A stretch of DNA of 64,000 bases. Source: Symsagittifera roscoffensis. Lineage: Eukaryota > Xenacoelomorpha > Acoela > Convolutidae. The stretch is from contig NC_087067.1 in assembly GCF_963678635.1 (NCBI RefSeq), positions 4,597,072 to 4,661,071 on the forward strand, in the 5' to 3' direction. Both the position numbers and the translations under genes were made by a program. The notes under the pieces are model-generated. The model searched no databases. It had not been told where the DNA came from and saw only the letters and a program-made list of their open reading frames with translations. Positions 23,223-34,239 of this stretch are shown piece after piece. The stretch's first letter is position 1. Each line of letters begins with the position of its first letter.

Positions 23223-23964
23223 AAGTACACTAACTACAAAAAAGTAACTGAAAGCAAATACAATGATACTAGTGTTCAGGGTGCAATGTTATTGGGGTCC
23301 AGGTAATGAATCGACTTCTTTTAACAGACCAATTTTTTAGCACCAGACAAGAAATAATTACTCGCAGGAAAAGTCTGTACCAAAAACACTTATAAAAATA
23401 ATAACAAGTATTTTGAATTCAACTCGAACGACACCTTCTGATGCTAATTTTTTCATTCAAATTGCTTGAAATTTTGAATTTGCAATTGACATGTCAGAAG
23501 TTTTCAAAGTGATTTTATACGTTGTTTATTATCAAAAAAAGGATCAAAAGGGCAAAGTCGAATTACACGCGTGTTGTTTTTTCAATTTTCGAAAAAAGTG
23601 ACGGAATATTTGTGCATGGGTGTTTTTATTGACATTTCAACTAGCTTTTTTTCTACTTTTTTATTCGAAAGGTTTTGTTGGCCTGGTAAAAATATTAAAA
23701 AGATTTTAACAATTTCACCTGTGATATATTTTTGTGAAGATATGTGAATTTGAGGGTTGCTAATTTGGCCAATTCGGGTTAGTTAACCCGCGATATATTT
23801 TCCCTTTTAACGCGTAAGCGGAGAATAAATGAGTCTTAGAAAACGTTTCAAATTGATTTGAGTTATGCTATTTAGTTTTTTATTACTTTTTACCGAAAAT
23901 GTATCATTTTGTACTGTACATTAGCGTGTTGCCCTTCATTTCAAAAAAAAAATCTCAACGAAAT

Positions 23965-24085
23965 TTTTTTTTGAATATTTTTCGTTTTTTTTTTAAATAT
24001 ACAAGAAATTATTTGAAAGCGAACCTTCTGCATAGGTTTTAAAATGCAGTCGGACTACTGAGGACTTCGCCCTGATACGATGGTT
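23965..24085 (+). mobile_element. Foldback-family core fragment
   Basis: Continues the half copy begun at about 23587 and ends with TGCAGTCGGACTACTGAGG and the CTTCGCCCTGATACGATGG hairpin remnant, matching the inner end of the foldback arm. It lies about 95 bases from the stop codon of the tail-anchored protein gene. Confidence 0.6.
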
Positions 24086-24178
24086 TGGTAAATTCTTTAA
24101 ATCAATGGACTTATGATGTGATTTTCCACTAAAGAAATATTCAGTTTTCTTATCATTGGAAACTGGTCAGGTAAAAGA

Positions 24179-25276
24179 TCATTGCCAGCCTGTTAGAAAT
24201 GAAAAGCCTAGGAACGAAATAAGTGCTAATACGACTGCTATCAAAAGTAGTCTAAGCACAACGATCAGATATGTTTTACGCGTCTCAAAAAATACTTTAG
24301 CCTTTTCCCTCAGTGGTGGCTTCGTTTTTTGACGGCTATCAATGTTTTCTAGATATTCAGTCCTATTGTTATAAATATCGGATTGATTGTAATTGGTATA
24401 GACATCGTCGTTTGGATCAGTTACAGGGGAAATGGTAATATCGCAGGTACCAGAATTAACAGATTTGCAGATATTTTTCAAATTGGTCTTCGATTCAGTC
24501 GAGGAATTGCTGCTTGATGAACCAAGCTGCTGTTCCGATTGGCTAAAGTTGAGGACTTTAGTGATAGAAGTATCCGGTTTTTCGCATGTTTCAAGGTATG
24601 CTGTCAAATAGTGTTGCTCATATTGACTGTATTCGGAGTAAGCCGAATAAATATCGTGATTAGAAACATCATAAACAACACTGCATGTATCATTTGAGTC
24701 ATCTGGGTTTTCTTTGGTACTCAAATCGGTTGCTGTTATTGTAGGTTTGTCGGGTGATTTGTCGATCAGCCGAGTTTCGTTTGAAATCGAAACACTAATT
24801 TCGGTAGCTTTTTCATTTTCTTCGATTTTTTCAGTGCTTTCATGTAAGTTGCCGTTTATGTACTCTAAACTAAACTCTTTTTGTTCACACACGGGTAAGT
24901 CAAATGTTTCACAGCTATTCTGGTTGCAATTCTGTTTCGAATCTGTCGCTGGAAATGATTTTTCGTCGCTTGATATCAAAATTTGTTCACCATTGACCGG
25001 GCCATCCAATGTACAACCACGCGTATCGGGAGAACTTTGATAGAAGTCATTTCTCAAATCTTTCGCCGATGTTGCCGAAGTTTTGCTTGAAAATGATATT
25101 TGTTCAGTTGTTTTGTTTGGATAGATAACTTCATTGAGATTTAACATTATAGTTTCTTCTGCTGGTCGGTTGTCTCTTCTTTCGAAGGTTTTGAGGTGTT
25201 CAATGAGGCTATAATAATCATCATTTGGGCTGCATTCTGCGATAGCATTTTTTTGTTCATCAGCCGGAAAAGCCAT
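24179..25276 (-). CDS. Tyrosine-rich tail-anchored membrane protein
   Basis: This intact single-exon frame of 365 codons has an ATG start at 25274-25276 and a TGA stop at 24179-24181. The product is acidic, Ser/Thr/Asn-rich and without an N-terminal signal peptide. One hydrophobic helix of about 24 residues (from TYLIVVLRLLL to about residue 362) lies three residues from the C-terminus, behind a basic stretch (LREKAKVFFETRK). That is the layout of a tail-anchored protein with a cytosolic body. Two tyrosine clusters stand out: VVYDVSNHDIYSAYSEYSQY in mid-protein and VYTNYNQSDIYNN close to the membrane, with YxxY and YxxI-like spacings. The YSQY core is shared with the genes at 47.6 kb and 61.8 kb. 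Tyrosine phosphorylation or adaptor binding is a guess. I recognise no known family. Confidence 0.8.
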   Translation of the reverse strand: MAFPADEQKNAIAECSPNDDYYSLIEHLKTFERRDNRPAEETIMLNLNEVIYPNKTTEQISFSSKTSATSAKDLRNDFYQSSPDTRGCTLDGPVNGEQILISSDEKSFPATDSKQNCNQNSCETFDLPVCEQKEFSLEYINGNLHESTEKIEENEKATEISVSISNETRLIDKSPDKPTITATDLSTKENPDDSNDTCSVVYDVSNHDIYSAYSEYSQYEQHYLTAYLETCEKPDTSITKVLNFSQSEQQLGSSSSNSSTESKTNLKNICKSVNSGTCDITISPVTDPNDDVYTNYNQSDIYNNRTEYLENIDSRQKTKPPLREKAKVFFETRKTYLIVVLRLLLIAVVLALISFLGFSFLTGWQ

Positions 25277-25890
25277 TCGATTTTGTGTTCAAGATGTCTT
25301 TGATTTCAGATAGTGCTCAAATTAGTTTTTTGTTGGAGTGTTCATCAAGGGGGCTCCACTTTCTTCAGTTGTTTCTTAGAACCACTTTGTTTCTAGTCAA
25401 AATATAAACTGTGCAATATACATTAATGAAATCATGTTATTTGAGCCAAAATAAAAGTTAATAATTAAGCAGTATTTTTTTCAGGTAAAAATTTAGTTTT
25501 TTAGCTGAAGCGTAAATTTCGGGACATCAAATGTCCAGTTTTGTTATGCGTACTCGCACGCGCCAAACAAACCAAATTGTGTTTATATCTAGCTGCAAGC
25601 AATTTGAAGAGATTGTCAGAGTATTATTTTCGGATCAAATCGATGTTTTATAGAAACGTCAGCTTTTTTCAAACTTCATCTGCATAACGCACTCAATTGT
25701 TCAAGCAAAATTAGAAAAATCAAAATTTTATACAGTGAGATTCATACTAAGAAAAAAGGCACGAGATGACACAATTTTCTAATGAGATTGAAGCTTACCA
25801 CAAAAAATGTTAGGCAGGGACTTGTGATGCGGTATGTGCAAAATGATTGAAACTTGAGTGCATTTCATATTTCTGTTTTTTTCTTTACAG
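25277..25890. other. Upstream region of the tail-anchored gene
   Basis: No supported gene. A short plus-strand frame starts at an ATG near 25296 and runs about 38 codons, and could belong to a divergent transcript leading to the exon at 25891, but nothing links them. Confidence 0.3.
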
Positions 25891-26032
25891 ACTGAAAAAT
25901 CTTAAAAAATATGAAAGCTTCAAGACTGTCAGAGTAAACCCTAAAAAAGAAGAAAAAGAAGAAGATGAAGAAAATGAAGAAGAAAAAGGCTCAATTACGA
26001 TACAAGAAGTACAAGAAATTCCTCGTGAATAA
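25891..26032 (+). CDS. Candidate terminal exon, acidic C-terminus
   Basis: A strong polypyrimidine tract and acceptor (TTTTTTCTTTACAG) precede an open frame of about 47 codons that ends at TAA. It reads LKNLKKYESFKTV, then a Lys/Glu/Asp-rich run (KKEEKEEDEENEEEKG) and a short SITIQEVQEIP tail. The codon-aligned GAA/GAT run argues for coding sequence, although a GAA repeat could produce it by chance. Upstream exons would lie on the plus strand before 25870, but I cannot place them. Confidence 0.38.
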
Positions 26033-26880
26033 TCAAAACTTATTGAGAATCCAATTATTTACAAGGCTATCATTTCAAGGTCCAGAATTATTGCAATGGT
26101 GCTTTATAAAAAAACAACAGCAAATATCTATGTCAAATAATTGCAATGTTTCAAAATGGAACCCATGTAGGGCTATTCTAACTTTCGATTTTGTGGAACG
26201 AAGCCTGCCGTTTGCGGCTCTGGAAGCGCGTACAATAAAATATTCTTACACCGGATTTTTTTCTATGTTGCTCAAATTCAACTCGTTATTTTCTGACTGA
26301 TCTGAGATTGATCTTGTTTTCGTTTTCTCCATTTTTGTGAGATATGTCAACAGTTTTGTTAACTACTTTACAGAGTTACAAAAGATCAGTTAATTGCAAC
26401 AAAAAACAAATAGGGCGGAGCTTTAAACAAAACGAAGAATTAAAATAGTAATCGTTTTAACTGTCAACCCATTTTGCAACTCTTGCCGACAGCTCTCCAC
26501 TTTTTGCAAAGAGGATTTTGGCGGACACCCAGCCACAGAGCAGCAAAACAAAATTCACAAAAAAAAACATTTGTGCCCGCTAATCTCCGTAGTATGAATT
26601 TAACCGAAAAATCAACAATGCATTCGTATTCTCAGTAATACAAAATTCAACGGCAATATTGATAATTTCATCCCAAAGTTTGCTGTATAACGAGTTCATA
26701 AATTCACCAAATTTACCGCTTCAAACAAATTAGCGCAAGCTAGCCACAAGAACCGGTCGGTAATTTTCTTGAGGCAAATTGCTCTTTTTTAGCGGTCAGC
26801 CCTAATCAAGGCTGAACCAAATTAGAATCAACAAAACAGTTAAAATAGGATATAACCACCTTTTTAGTATATTAATACAT
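26033..26880. other. No gene recognised
   Basis: AT-rich sequence between the candidate exon and the tRNA-like segment. I searched it for a BEL/Pao long terminal repeat by comparison with the right flank of the retroelement and saw no convincing direct repeat. Confidence 0.35.
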
Positions 26881-26972
26881 GAGCAGGTGGGGGACTCGAA
26901 CCTACGTCAACTGTCGAGACTACATAGTGGGCGTTATTGTAGCTTAGGCCACTCGGCCAACTGTGCTTCTTG
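26881..26972 (-). pseudogene. Class II (Leu/Ser-like) tRNA-derived sequence
   Basis: On the minus strand an A-box-like TTGGCCGAGTGGCCTAAG is followed about 50 bases later by a B-box-like GTAGGTTCGAGTCCC, with room for a long variable arm as in tRNA-Leu or tRNA-Ser. The anticodon stem can pair (CTACA/TGTAG) but its loop is far too long, and the acceptor and T stems pair poorly. It is a tRNA pseudogene or SINE head. It sits about 30 bases beyond the stop codon of the BEL/Pao integrase. Confidence 0.5.
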
Positions 26973-27001
26973 TTGTTACATTTTGGTTCAGTTTTATGCA
27001 T

Positions 27002-27682
27002 TTATACTCTCGAATTTATACTCTCATGCATTTGCGCTGCAACATCATCCACCCCTAAACAAGGAAGAACGGGAGCGAGCTGTACGGTCGGGCGGGTCAA
27101 TTCGCTCGTAACGGTCTTTATGTCGGCGGATCTCGCGCCTCCGTCCTTGCCATAATGCAGTCTTAGGACACGTGCGAGTGGAAATTGTCCACATGGAGTG
27201 TCAGGCTCTATGACCCAAACCAAGTCGCCGGCTTTTAACTTAACGTCTGACTGGTTGTGCCACTTTGCCCTCCTATTGAGGGAAGGAACGTATTCCCGCA
27301 TCCACCATCTCCATATTGCGTTAGCGTATGATTGCGCTCTGGCGAAACGCTTCTTATGGTCGAAGTTTTCTTCGAAACTTAGCGACGGAAAACTCGCTGC
27401 GTGTTGACCAAGGATAAAATGATTCGGGGTCAACGCCTCTAGATCTAGCGGATCGGAACTAACGGCTGTTATTGGTCTAGCGTTGAGTGATTGCTCAACA
27501 AGGCACAGCGTGGTTCTTAGAACCTCCTCAGTTACTCTTCTGTTGCCTAGGATGTTATACAAGACGCGCTTAACACTCCGAACTAATCGCTCCCAGGAGT
27601 CACCATGGTGCGGTGCGCTGGGTGGATTGAATTTCCACTTGATCCCTTCTGAACAAAAACAGCGGGTGCGAGCTGGTTCCAA
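27002..27682 (-). pseudogene. BEL/Pao integrase, C-terminal part
   Basis: This encodes the end of the catalytic core, with PPSAPHHGDSWERLVRSVKR carrying the catalytic Glu, and the integrase C-terminal domain with the GDLVWV motif typical of Pao integrases. It ends at a TAA close to the tRNA-like segment. Upstream it is out of frame with the 27583-27873 segment, so a frameshift lies near 27682. Confidence 0.8.
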
Positions 27683-27873
27683 CTCTCAACGCAAGCTAAG
27701 AGCTCTTTCTGAGCGCCAACAAAGATCGAGCCGTTGTCGGACTTGATGGTAGTCGGAGTACCGGGACGTGCAATAAACCTCTCTACGCCCATCGCAGAAG
27801 AGCTTGTGTCGAGCGAGGGGACCACTTCAATATGCACCGCTCTAGTGGTGAGACATGTGAACAAAAAACCCAT
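27583..27873 (-). pseudogene. BEL/Pao integrase, central catalytic core
   Basis: The useful part, roughly 27680-27873, reads FTCLTTRAVHIEVV and TTIKSDNGSIFVGAQKEL, which contains the second catalytic Asp of the DDE triad. The remainder of this frame down to 27583 is out of frame with the continuing domain. Confidence 0.75.
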
Positions 27874-28220
27874 CTCTTTTCCGAACTTCTCCGGATTGGA
27901 ACTAGGAACGGCCCAAAGTAGTCGACACCTGTGTAAGAGAAAGGAGGTTGCTTGTAACCCAGCCTTTCAATGGGCAGATCAGCCATCATATGAGTTACGG
28001 TTTGCGCTTTGTGTTTTCGGCACACAACGCAAGTTTTTTCAATATTTCGCAGCAACCATCGCAAATTTAACACAACGTATTCCAAATTTACCACCGCACG
28101 CATGTAATCCAAGCCTTGATGGAAATTCCTAACGTGCAAGTGTTTAACCAATAACCGAACAACTGCGTGACGTGCGTCAAGTATAATTGGATGCTTGCTA
28201 TCGAAATCGGAAATAACCAA
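27783..28220 (-). pseudogene. BEL/Pao integrase, zinc-binding N-terminus
   Basis: It carries the His pair (KHLHVRNFH), the Cys pair (CVVCRKHKAQ), the Pao signature MADLPIERL and YTGVDYFGPF with the first catalytic Asp. Upstream, 28221-28340, the homology continues in another frame (ELKLLRSGKFITK), so there is a frameshift before it. Confidence 0.8.
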
Positions 28221-28370
28221 GCAGCTGATGCGCCAAGTCGAGTGAAGGATGCCAGCTGGTCCAATAAACGGCGAATACTTGGCGATCCGACTATTCTTCG
28301 TGATAAATTTACCGGATCTTAGTAGTTTTAGCTCACTAGGGAATGTTTCACCCTGTGACAGGTAAATGAG

Positions 28371-29735
28371 CTACTGTTCAGCAGTATCCATTTCACACGG
28401 GTCTGTAATTTCTAATATACTCGACCGGAAATGTTTATGGGATGGCAGCCATCTTAACAAAAATGCTACTGTGCGTTTGTATTTTACAATTGAATTGAAT
28501 CTCTCCCATTTTTCGAATGGAAGATTTTTCTCGTTCAAAACATCGACGACGAAATTTGACGAATCTTCCAGACAAATGTCGATGTCACATGAAGGTCCAT
28601 TGAGTCTTATTTTATCAATAACCTTTGTATCGGGCTTGTACGGCCAATCAGTCGTCCTCAGTATACTAGGGCAAATTTTCTGGACAACAGCCGACGCAGC
28701 TCTGGGGTACTCAGCTTGATTATCCGATGCAGTCTTCTGCAAAGCAAAATTCTCACAAGTCGGCGAGTCACGAGCACCATAAATATGACGCGTATATTGG
28801 TGAACTACCACACTTGATGTGGCGTCCTCCCGCCACAAAAAACGAAGAGAAGTTTGATCTTCTTCACGGACTCCAACCTGTAAAAACATCCCTTTAATGT
28901 CAGCTGAAACGGCGTATTTATGCTGACGGAATCTTAAAAGTACAAAAATGAGGTTTTGAAGGAGATCCGGGCCAACCAACAGAGATTTGTTCAAGGAAGC
29001 GCCATGACACTTCGATGCCCCATTGACGACTCGGCGCACCTTACCGTGTTTATTCGGGTTCAACACCGGGTGATGCGGGAGATACCACTCACGATTGGCT
29101 CGTGATTTGGGATCTTGTGCCTTAACGGTTATGACATATCCTTTTTGTACATCTTCTCTAATTGTTTCGGCGTATTTTTTACGGAGCGACGGATCCTTAG
29201 CTAGCCTCTTTTCCAAAGACTTTAATTGAGCAAGGGAGGAAAAATAGTTATTCGGTAAAGTACTTTCTTTATCGTTCCAAAGCATTGGTACAATGTACCT
29301 CTCACCATCGTGAAATGTGTCATTTTTCAAAACGGACAAAGCGCGTTTGTCGGCGGCGGAACGGGCATCTACCTGCTTGAAGGCTCCATATGACTCCAAC
29401 TCAAACCAAGTTTTCATTTGGTCCGCAAGAGACATGTCTTCGACAACACACTTAAAGCAAGACGAGTTCGATGACGGCGGTAACGGACCACTTAAAACCC
29501 AACCTATCGGAAGGCGTACGGCGCACGGTGAAATAGAGTCCTCCCACAGAAGGTACTCAACACGTCTTATGGCATGGTAGAAATCCTGTCCAATAATTAT
29601 TTCGACGTCCTCATACTTATAATGTATAGGTTTGATCGGAGCCAACTGCGGGTATTTTTCCTGTAATTCAGGAATACTTATGCTATCCGATCCAATGCGA
29701 ATATGATCCTTAACATAAGCTCGAAAAGAAAACAA
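28371..29735 (-). pseudogene. BEL/Pao protease end, reverse transcriptase (deleted) and linker
   Basis: This 454-codon frame begins with the end of the retropepsin region (IIIGQDFYHAIRRVEYL, PIGWVLSGPLP). It continues into the reverse transcriptase fingers and palm: EWYLPHHPVLNP, KVRRVVNGASK, VGPDLLQNLIFVLLRFRQ and SADIKGMFLQVGV, the last containing the first catalytic Asp. After FALQKTASDN and AASAVVQ it jumps to a segment that in intact elements follows RNase H (ILRTTDWPYKP). The YMDD-type catalytic motif, thumb and RNase H are absent. The jump keeps the frame, so an in-frame internal deletion of about a kilobase is inferred. The product cannot be an active polymerase. Confidence 0.85.
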
Positions 29736-30559
29736 AAATTCATATTATTCGTCTCGGCGGAAACTTGAAAACTTACTTGATGAGTTTTCATCAAGCTCGT
29801 GGAATTGAATCCATTCATGGTGAGTTTAACGGGAGTGCCAACCAAATGGAGGCGTTTTACGAGATCGGCGGGTACCCATGAGTGCGTGGAAGCACTATCG
29901 CAAAGAGCTAGGGCGTTAGTAATTGTCGCATCCGAAGAGACGGCGAGTGATGCAACTGGCAGGAGGCCTTTAGTTGACTCCTGGCCATGAATATCGCCGA
30001 CGGCAGCGTTAGTCGATACATGTTTAGTGTTTGCGTTACCTGACGCCGGGGAACTTTTAGTATCCTTAGGAGAAAAAATTTTCTCAGGAGGAAAAATTTT
30101 CTCAGCTCCATGTAAGAGCTCGTTGTGCGTGCTTTCACAATCTGGCTTGGGGCACTTTCTGGCCTTGCTACAATTACGAAAACTGTGATTGCTCTGTAAA
30201 CACGCAAACCAAAATTTTTGTTCGGCTACATGTTTCGCTCGCTGCGTAGCGTTTTTTTCTTTGAACACGGCGCAATTCCAAAGAGCGTGTTGACCTCTAC
30301 ATACAAAACATGGAGGGAACTTTGGTTTTTCCTTAGATTTATCACTCACCTTTGCATTACTAGCAAACACTTTCGTATCTACTTTTTGCTTCACTGGTTC
30401 TCCAGACTTAACCTTAGAATTAATTGTTTTTAGCCTCTCATGACCCTCCGCTTTTTCTTTTAGCCATTCGTTCAAACCTAGTAGAGTTGGTCGATGCCAC
30501 TGGCGTTTTACGGTTTGCATTGACCATGCTTCCTTAAGGTTTGGCGGAAGTTTACTCAC
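29678..30559 (-). pseudogene. BEL/Pao gag C-terminus, zinc knuckles and protease start
   Basis: After a helical segment (LPPNLKEAWSMQTVKRQWHR) come zinc-knuckle motifs (CFVCRGQHALWNC; a second in which the first Cys is replaced, ending ACLQSNHSFRNC) and then the aspartic protease entry ALCDSASTHSWVP with its catalytic DSA. The frame leaves the protease near 29735 and the next frame picks it up, so a frameshift separates them. Typical of DUF1758-type retropepsins in Pao elements. Confidence 0.8.
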
Positions 30560-30596
30560 AGCCTGATTCAGTAAGTTAACACTTTTCAGGTCATCT

Positions 30597-31560
30597 TTAA
30601 AAGATACAGACTTGAATACGGCAACAATTATTAGAAACAGGTTGCATGACCTGCTGTAACCCTACTGGATTGTTAACGAAAACCTGCGAGTGGACCAAAT
30701 TCGAAAAATTATGTTGTTTTCCGTGAATGTGGTTACTGAAATACAATCTCGGATCACTAGAAGCTGCCTGGCCATTATTCACTCCTGTGAAACTTGATAA
30801 GACCAAGTAATTTATTGATACAGGATAAGTTGCCTCAGGAGCTGTTGAACGAACGTGCTGCTCTTGATTGGGAACTACAACAGCATCAGGCTGATTGTGG
30901 TTGACAGATTCGACCCAGTGACGCGTACGATTCTTTTCGTCTATTGTTAGTTGTGGAGAGATTCGAGTTAAACCACTTTCCTCAGCATTCTCGCTGATTT
31001 CCGACAACTCATCTTTTAACTCAAGCCCTTTCAACTCAATTTCTGCCAGTTTTTTCGTGTGTTCTTCAGCCAATTCTTCCAACTCTAAACTGCTTTGTTG
31101 ATCTAAAAATTATTGTTTCGTCTTGTTTTGCTGCTCTTTCAGTCTTAATGAAACCTTTGCCTGCCTCTCAAGTTCCTCTTGTTGTTTCTTTAAAATCATT
31201 AAATCGCGCTTTTTCTCAGAAAGTGTTTTCGACGGAGCGGCGGTATAACGACTAGATTTCTGAGAACTCGATTGCTGATGTCGGCTGCTTCGGTTGCGAC
31301 TGGGGTTTTTCACTTTTTCCAGAAAGATGAGAACTTTTTGAGCTGCTATCTATGTTGTCCGGCTCTGTTACTGCCTCAAAACTTGTTTTATATGTGACAG
31401 CTTCCTGTAAAACTTTATTGTTGCTTTGAGTCAACTTATGAAGCCACATATCCTGTGCCGGTATCAATTCGTCGGGATTGGCACTTTTTGCAGTCATATC
31501 AATCAACTCATTATTTATCTCGACCGCTTGTTCTATATAGTTCCTCCATTTTCGAACAGA
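30597..31560 (-). pseudogene. BEL/Pao gag N-terminal remnant
   Basis: Three overlapping frames (30597-31082, 31110-31313, 31252-31560) give one broken gag. It has a Ser/Gln/Lys-rich start, then a coiled-coil rich in Lys, Glu and Leu (LKKQQEELERQAKVSLRLKE, LEELAEEHTKKLAEIELKG), and a loosely conserved tail. The conserved DUF1759 region that usually follows in this superfamily is not visible before 30559, so part of gag is probably deleted. No initiating ATG is seen in the first frame. Confidence 0.65.
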
Positions 31561-33479
31561 GGTATCAATTTTTGATCAACGACTCTGACTCTCTATGTAT
31601 TCCAAAGTTATTTCGTGGCATACATAAAGTTTCGTGGCAATTCTTAGACTGCGTGACTGCGTATCATTCAAATGAATGATAAAATGAATTTTTTTAGACT
31701 GCGTGACGCCTCCTAGGAGGTTCTTCTTTACATTGAAGTATCTTGCCAGTTTTTATTTCGATGTGTTTTTGGTTGATTCAGAATCAAATTGGAGACAATG
31801 ATCATATCATTGCAGTAAACAAAAACTAGGTCTTGAAAACTCAATCAGGAACTCAATTACTTTAAAAAACTAAAGGATTAAATTACTGCCTTGTTGGACA
31901 CAAAAACTGATTTAAAAAAAGACAAATTATTTTTACTTAAAAAATCCTGTCATTCAAGTAATCAGCACTTTTATAGCAAAAACTTTGTCACCGAGTTTTT
32001 CAAGCTCAATTTACTTGATATGATGATGCATGGAAAGTTTTTGTAATTAATATTGTCAGTTAGCTCATCAAGATTAGAGAGAAAATCAGTAACTATGCTT
32101 TTTGACGTCATTGTTTGTGTTTGACTTTTGATTAGGTGTTTTATGGAAAGGTTTCAAATCGATAACCAGAACAAGTCTGACAGTATAGAGTTAGGAGAGT
32201 GCATAAACAAGAATTGATTAAATTTTAGCTTCCTGTAAAAACAAAACGCAGATGTTTCATTCGCAGTGCAACTGGTTGATTCATCGCAAAAAAATCCTCT
32301 TGGCTGTTGAATATATCAAAAGATAGTGTTGACAGAAGAATCCATCAAGCAAACTCGTTGAATAAACTTGCTTTAACGTCATCAGTTCCGCTGTTTTGCT
32401 TGACCATGTCATGGTTGAAGATAAACTTGATTTAGTTTGCCAAAAAAGTTTTGGACGTCTAAAATTTTGTTTCATGTCAGCCAGAATAATTTGCTCAAAA
32501 AAAGATGTCTGTCTAAATCATCCAATTCCGAAAGCTGCAGACTTAGATTTCGTTGAGTTAATGAAACACGCAAAAATTACGACATTTGGAGCTTCCTTTC
32601 ACTAGAACTCTTTTTGTTTAGCAGATGAATCATTTGGGATGAAAAAACATGTAGCCCATTTATTTGACTCGATTGTATTTTTTGTACCTGAAAACTATTG
32701 GTCCGCGAGTAAACTTCAAAATCATTTCCAAAAAATTTTTTAGAGAGAAGAAAAATCCAGGTAAATTATAATGACTTAAATTGAACACTGAAGACTTCGA
32801 ACTACCAGCACCAAAGCTAAACTTTATAAGATGATATATAGTATGGTGGTCAAAACGGAGCAGCCCATGTTGAAACCAAGTTAATAATTTGATTTGTCTG
32901 AGATTGATTCTCTAGTATACATAGAAGAAACTAAGTTCCAACATGTTTAGACTATCAGATCTAGAAACATGAAATAAGAACCTAAAATTTTTTGCTGTTT
33001 TCGGATAGCCATGCTTACTTTGAGAATTCTAACGACTTTTTGTTGATGCTGAGGCGTTAGGAGATTTTCACATTTGAACAGATTTTTTATGGTGACATTT
33101 GATCAGTAAATACAATTATTTTCATTGAGTCATTCAGAGTTTTTAGGCTTAGTTTGCATTTGTATGAGAACCGCCGGTTCTTGTTGCAGAATTCTGCTGT
33201 GTCTAATTATTATTGACTCATCAATCAGCATCTGATTCTGCTTAGCAGGAAATTTTTTCTCAATTTTGCAATCAAATGAGGATAGAAAGTTTCAATAGAG
33301 ACAGGCGACTCAAAAATTTCCGGAAACTTTTAGCGAGACAAGCGATTCCAGGCAGCAGAGATGCTAATATGGACCCATGCTAGATTTTCTTTTTCCTAAT
33401 AAATAAGGTCTGCCACTCACTTGTTATAGTATCTCAAAACTAGCTGATACGCTGAGCTGATATATAAAAACAAATTTTA
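31561..33479. other. No gene recognised
   Basis: AT-rich sequence with a short direct repeat (CTTAGACTGCGTGAC and TTTAGACTGCGTGAC near 31647-31706). A plus-strand open frame at 32396-32605 (69 codons) reads like protein in its second half but has no start or splice context that supports it. Confidence 0.35.
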
Positions 33480-33835
33480 TATTTGATCTTTTTATTTAGA
33501 AAACTATGGGGTTTAACGACTGCCATTTGGGTCATTTTGTGACAATTAAAGCGCCATGATTTTCGTGCTTTTCACGCGTAGAAAGCGTCTTTGAAATTGG
33601 TTCAAATTTAATTGAGGCAAGATTTTTGGTGCTTGCTGTTATTTGGTTATATTAGGCGCAAAGAACATCACTTAGATACTGGAGTGGCGTGTGGGGAGAA
33701 TTTTTTTAAAGAAAAATACTTGTTTTTTTTTCATTTTTTGATAGCCTATTTTTTTACTCATTTTTTTATTAACCTATTTCAAAAGCATTGAAGAGCTGTC
33801 GGATTCATTCAGGGTGTCGTCCTGATACAAGCAGT
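33480..33835 (+). mobile_element. Foldback-family half copy
   Basis: Landmarks in family order are ATGGGGTTTAACGACTGCC, TTTTCACGCGTAG, GGAGTGGCGTGTGGGGAG and GTCGGATTCATTCAGGGTG, then GTCCTGATACAAGCAG. It is strongly diverged and the outer terminus is missing or unrecognisable. Confidence 0.55.
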
Positions 33836-34239
33836 AAGGTAAAAGAAGCATTAACACGTAGCTTGCTTGATTGTTATCGAGCATTTCCCATAATTGAGGT
33901 CGAGAAAATTGAAAAATACGCCACCAAATTCGGTAGCCAAAACTGGGTAGAATCTCAACTCAACAACCGTTTGAATTCTTCAATCTACTTTCAACCACAA
34001 TTCTGCAGCACTACTTAGCAGCATCTGTTAGCAATACTTTTTCTGCCTGAGAAAAAAAAACATTTATAGCATCTTCAATTTTGTCCTTATCTTCAGAGTT
34101 TCATTTGCCTTTTTCTTCCATTGACGAGTTTGACAAAGAGTGACAAATGAAAAGTTCAATAATGGTGACTAATATAAAATTATAAAATCAGTCTCACGAG
34201 CAAAATTTTGTTGGAAATTGTTTCTGAACACTTTCACAG

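Larger units (their letters stand above)
17574..23964 (+). repeat. 6.39 kb direct duplication, copy 2
   Basis: Same content and order as 11072-17462, shifted by 6502. Positions of internal items are: end of A1 17574-17814, A2 17815-18903, nested element 19573-20679, 81-codon frames 21941-22186 and 22977-23222. No difference from copy 1 was seen in the stretches compared, so it is either very recent or an assembly duplication. Confidence 0.9.
27002..31560 (-). mobile_element. Degraded BEL/Pao retrotransposon
   Basis: Read on the minus strand from right to left are gag remnants, zinc knuckles, an aspartic protease, the start of a Pao-type reverse transcriptase, and an H2C2 plus DDE integrase. 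Order and motifs are those of the BEL/Pao superfamily. The element is defective, with several frameshifts. The central gag segment, the reverse transcriptase catalytic motif and the RNase H are missing. No LTR pair was found by eye at either end. The total of about 4.5 kb is shorter than the usual 6-7 kb. Confidence 0.85.

Noticed and set aside
27198-28132. Several plus-strand open frames across 27.2-28.1 kb
   Set aside because: They are antisense shadows of the BEL/Pao integrase, whose catalytic motifs fix the minus strand as coding.
26300-32300. LTR pair for the BEL/Pao element
   Set aside because: No convincing direct repeat was found by eye between the left (26.3-27.0 kb) and right (31.5-32.3 kb) flanks; a computed self-alignment would decide.
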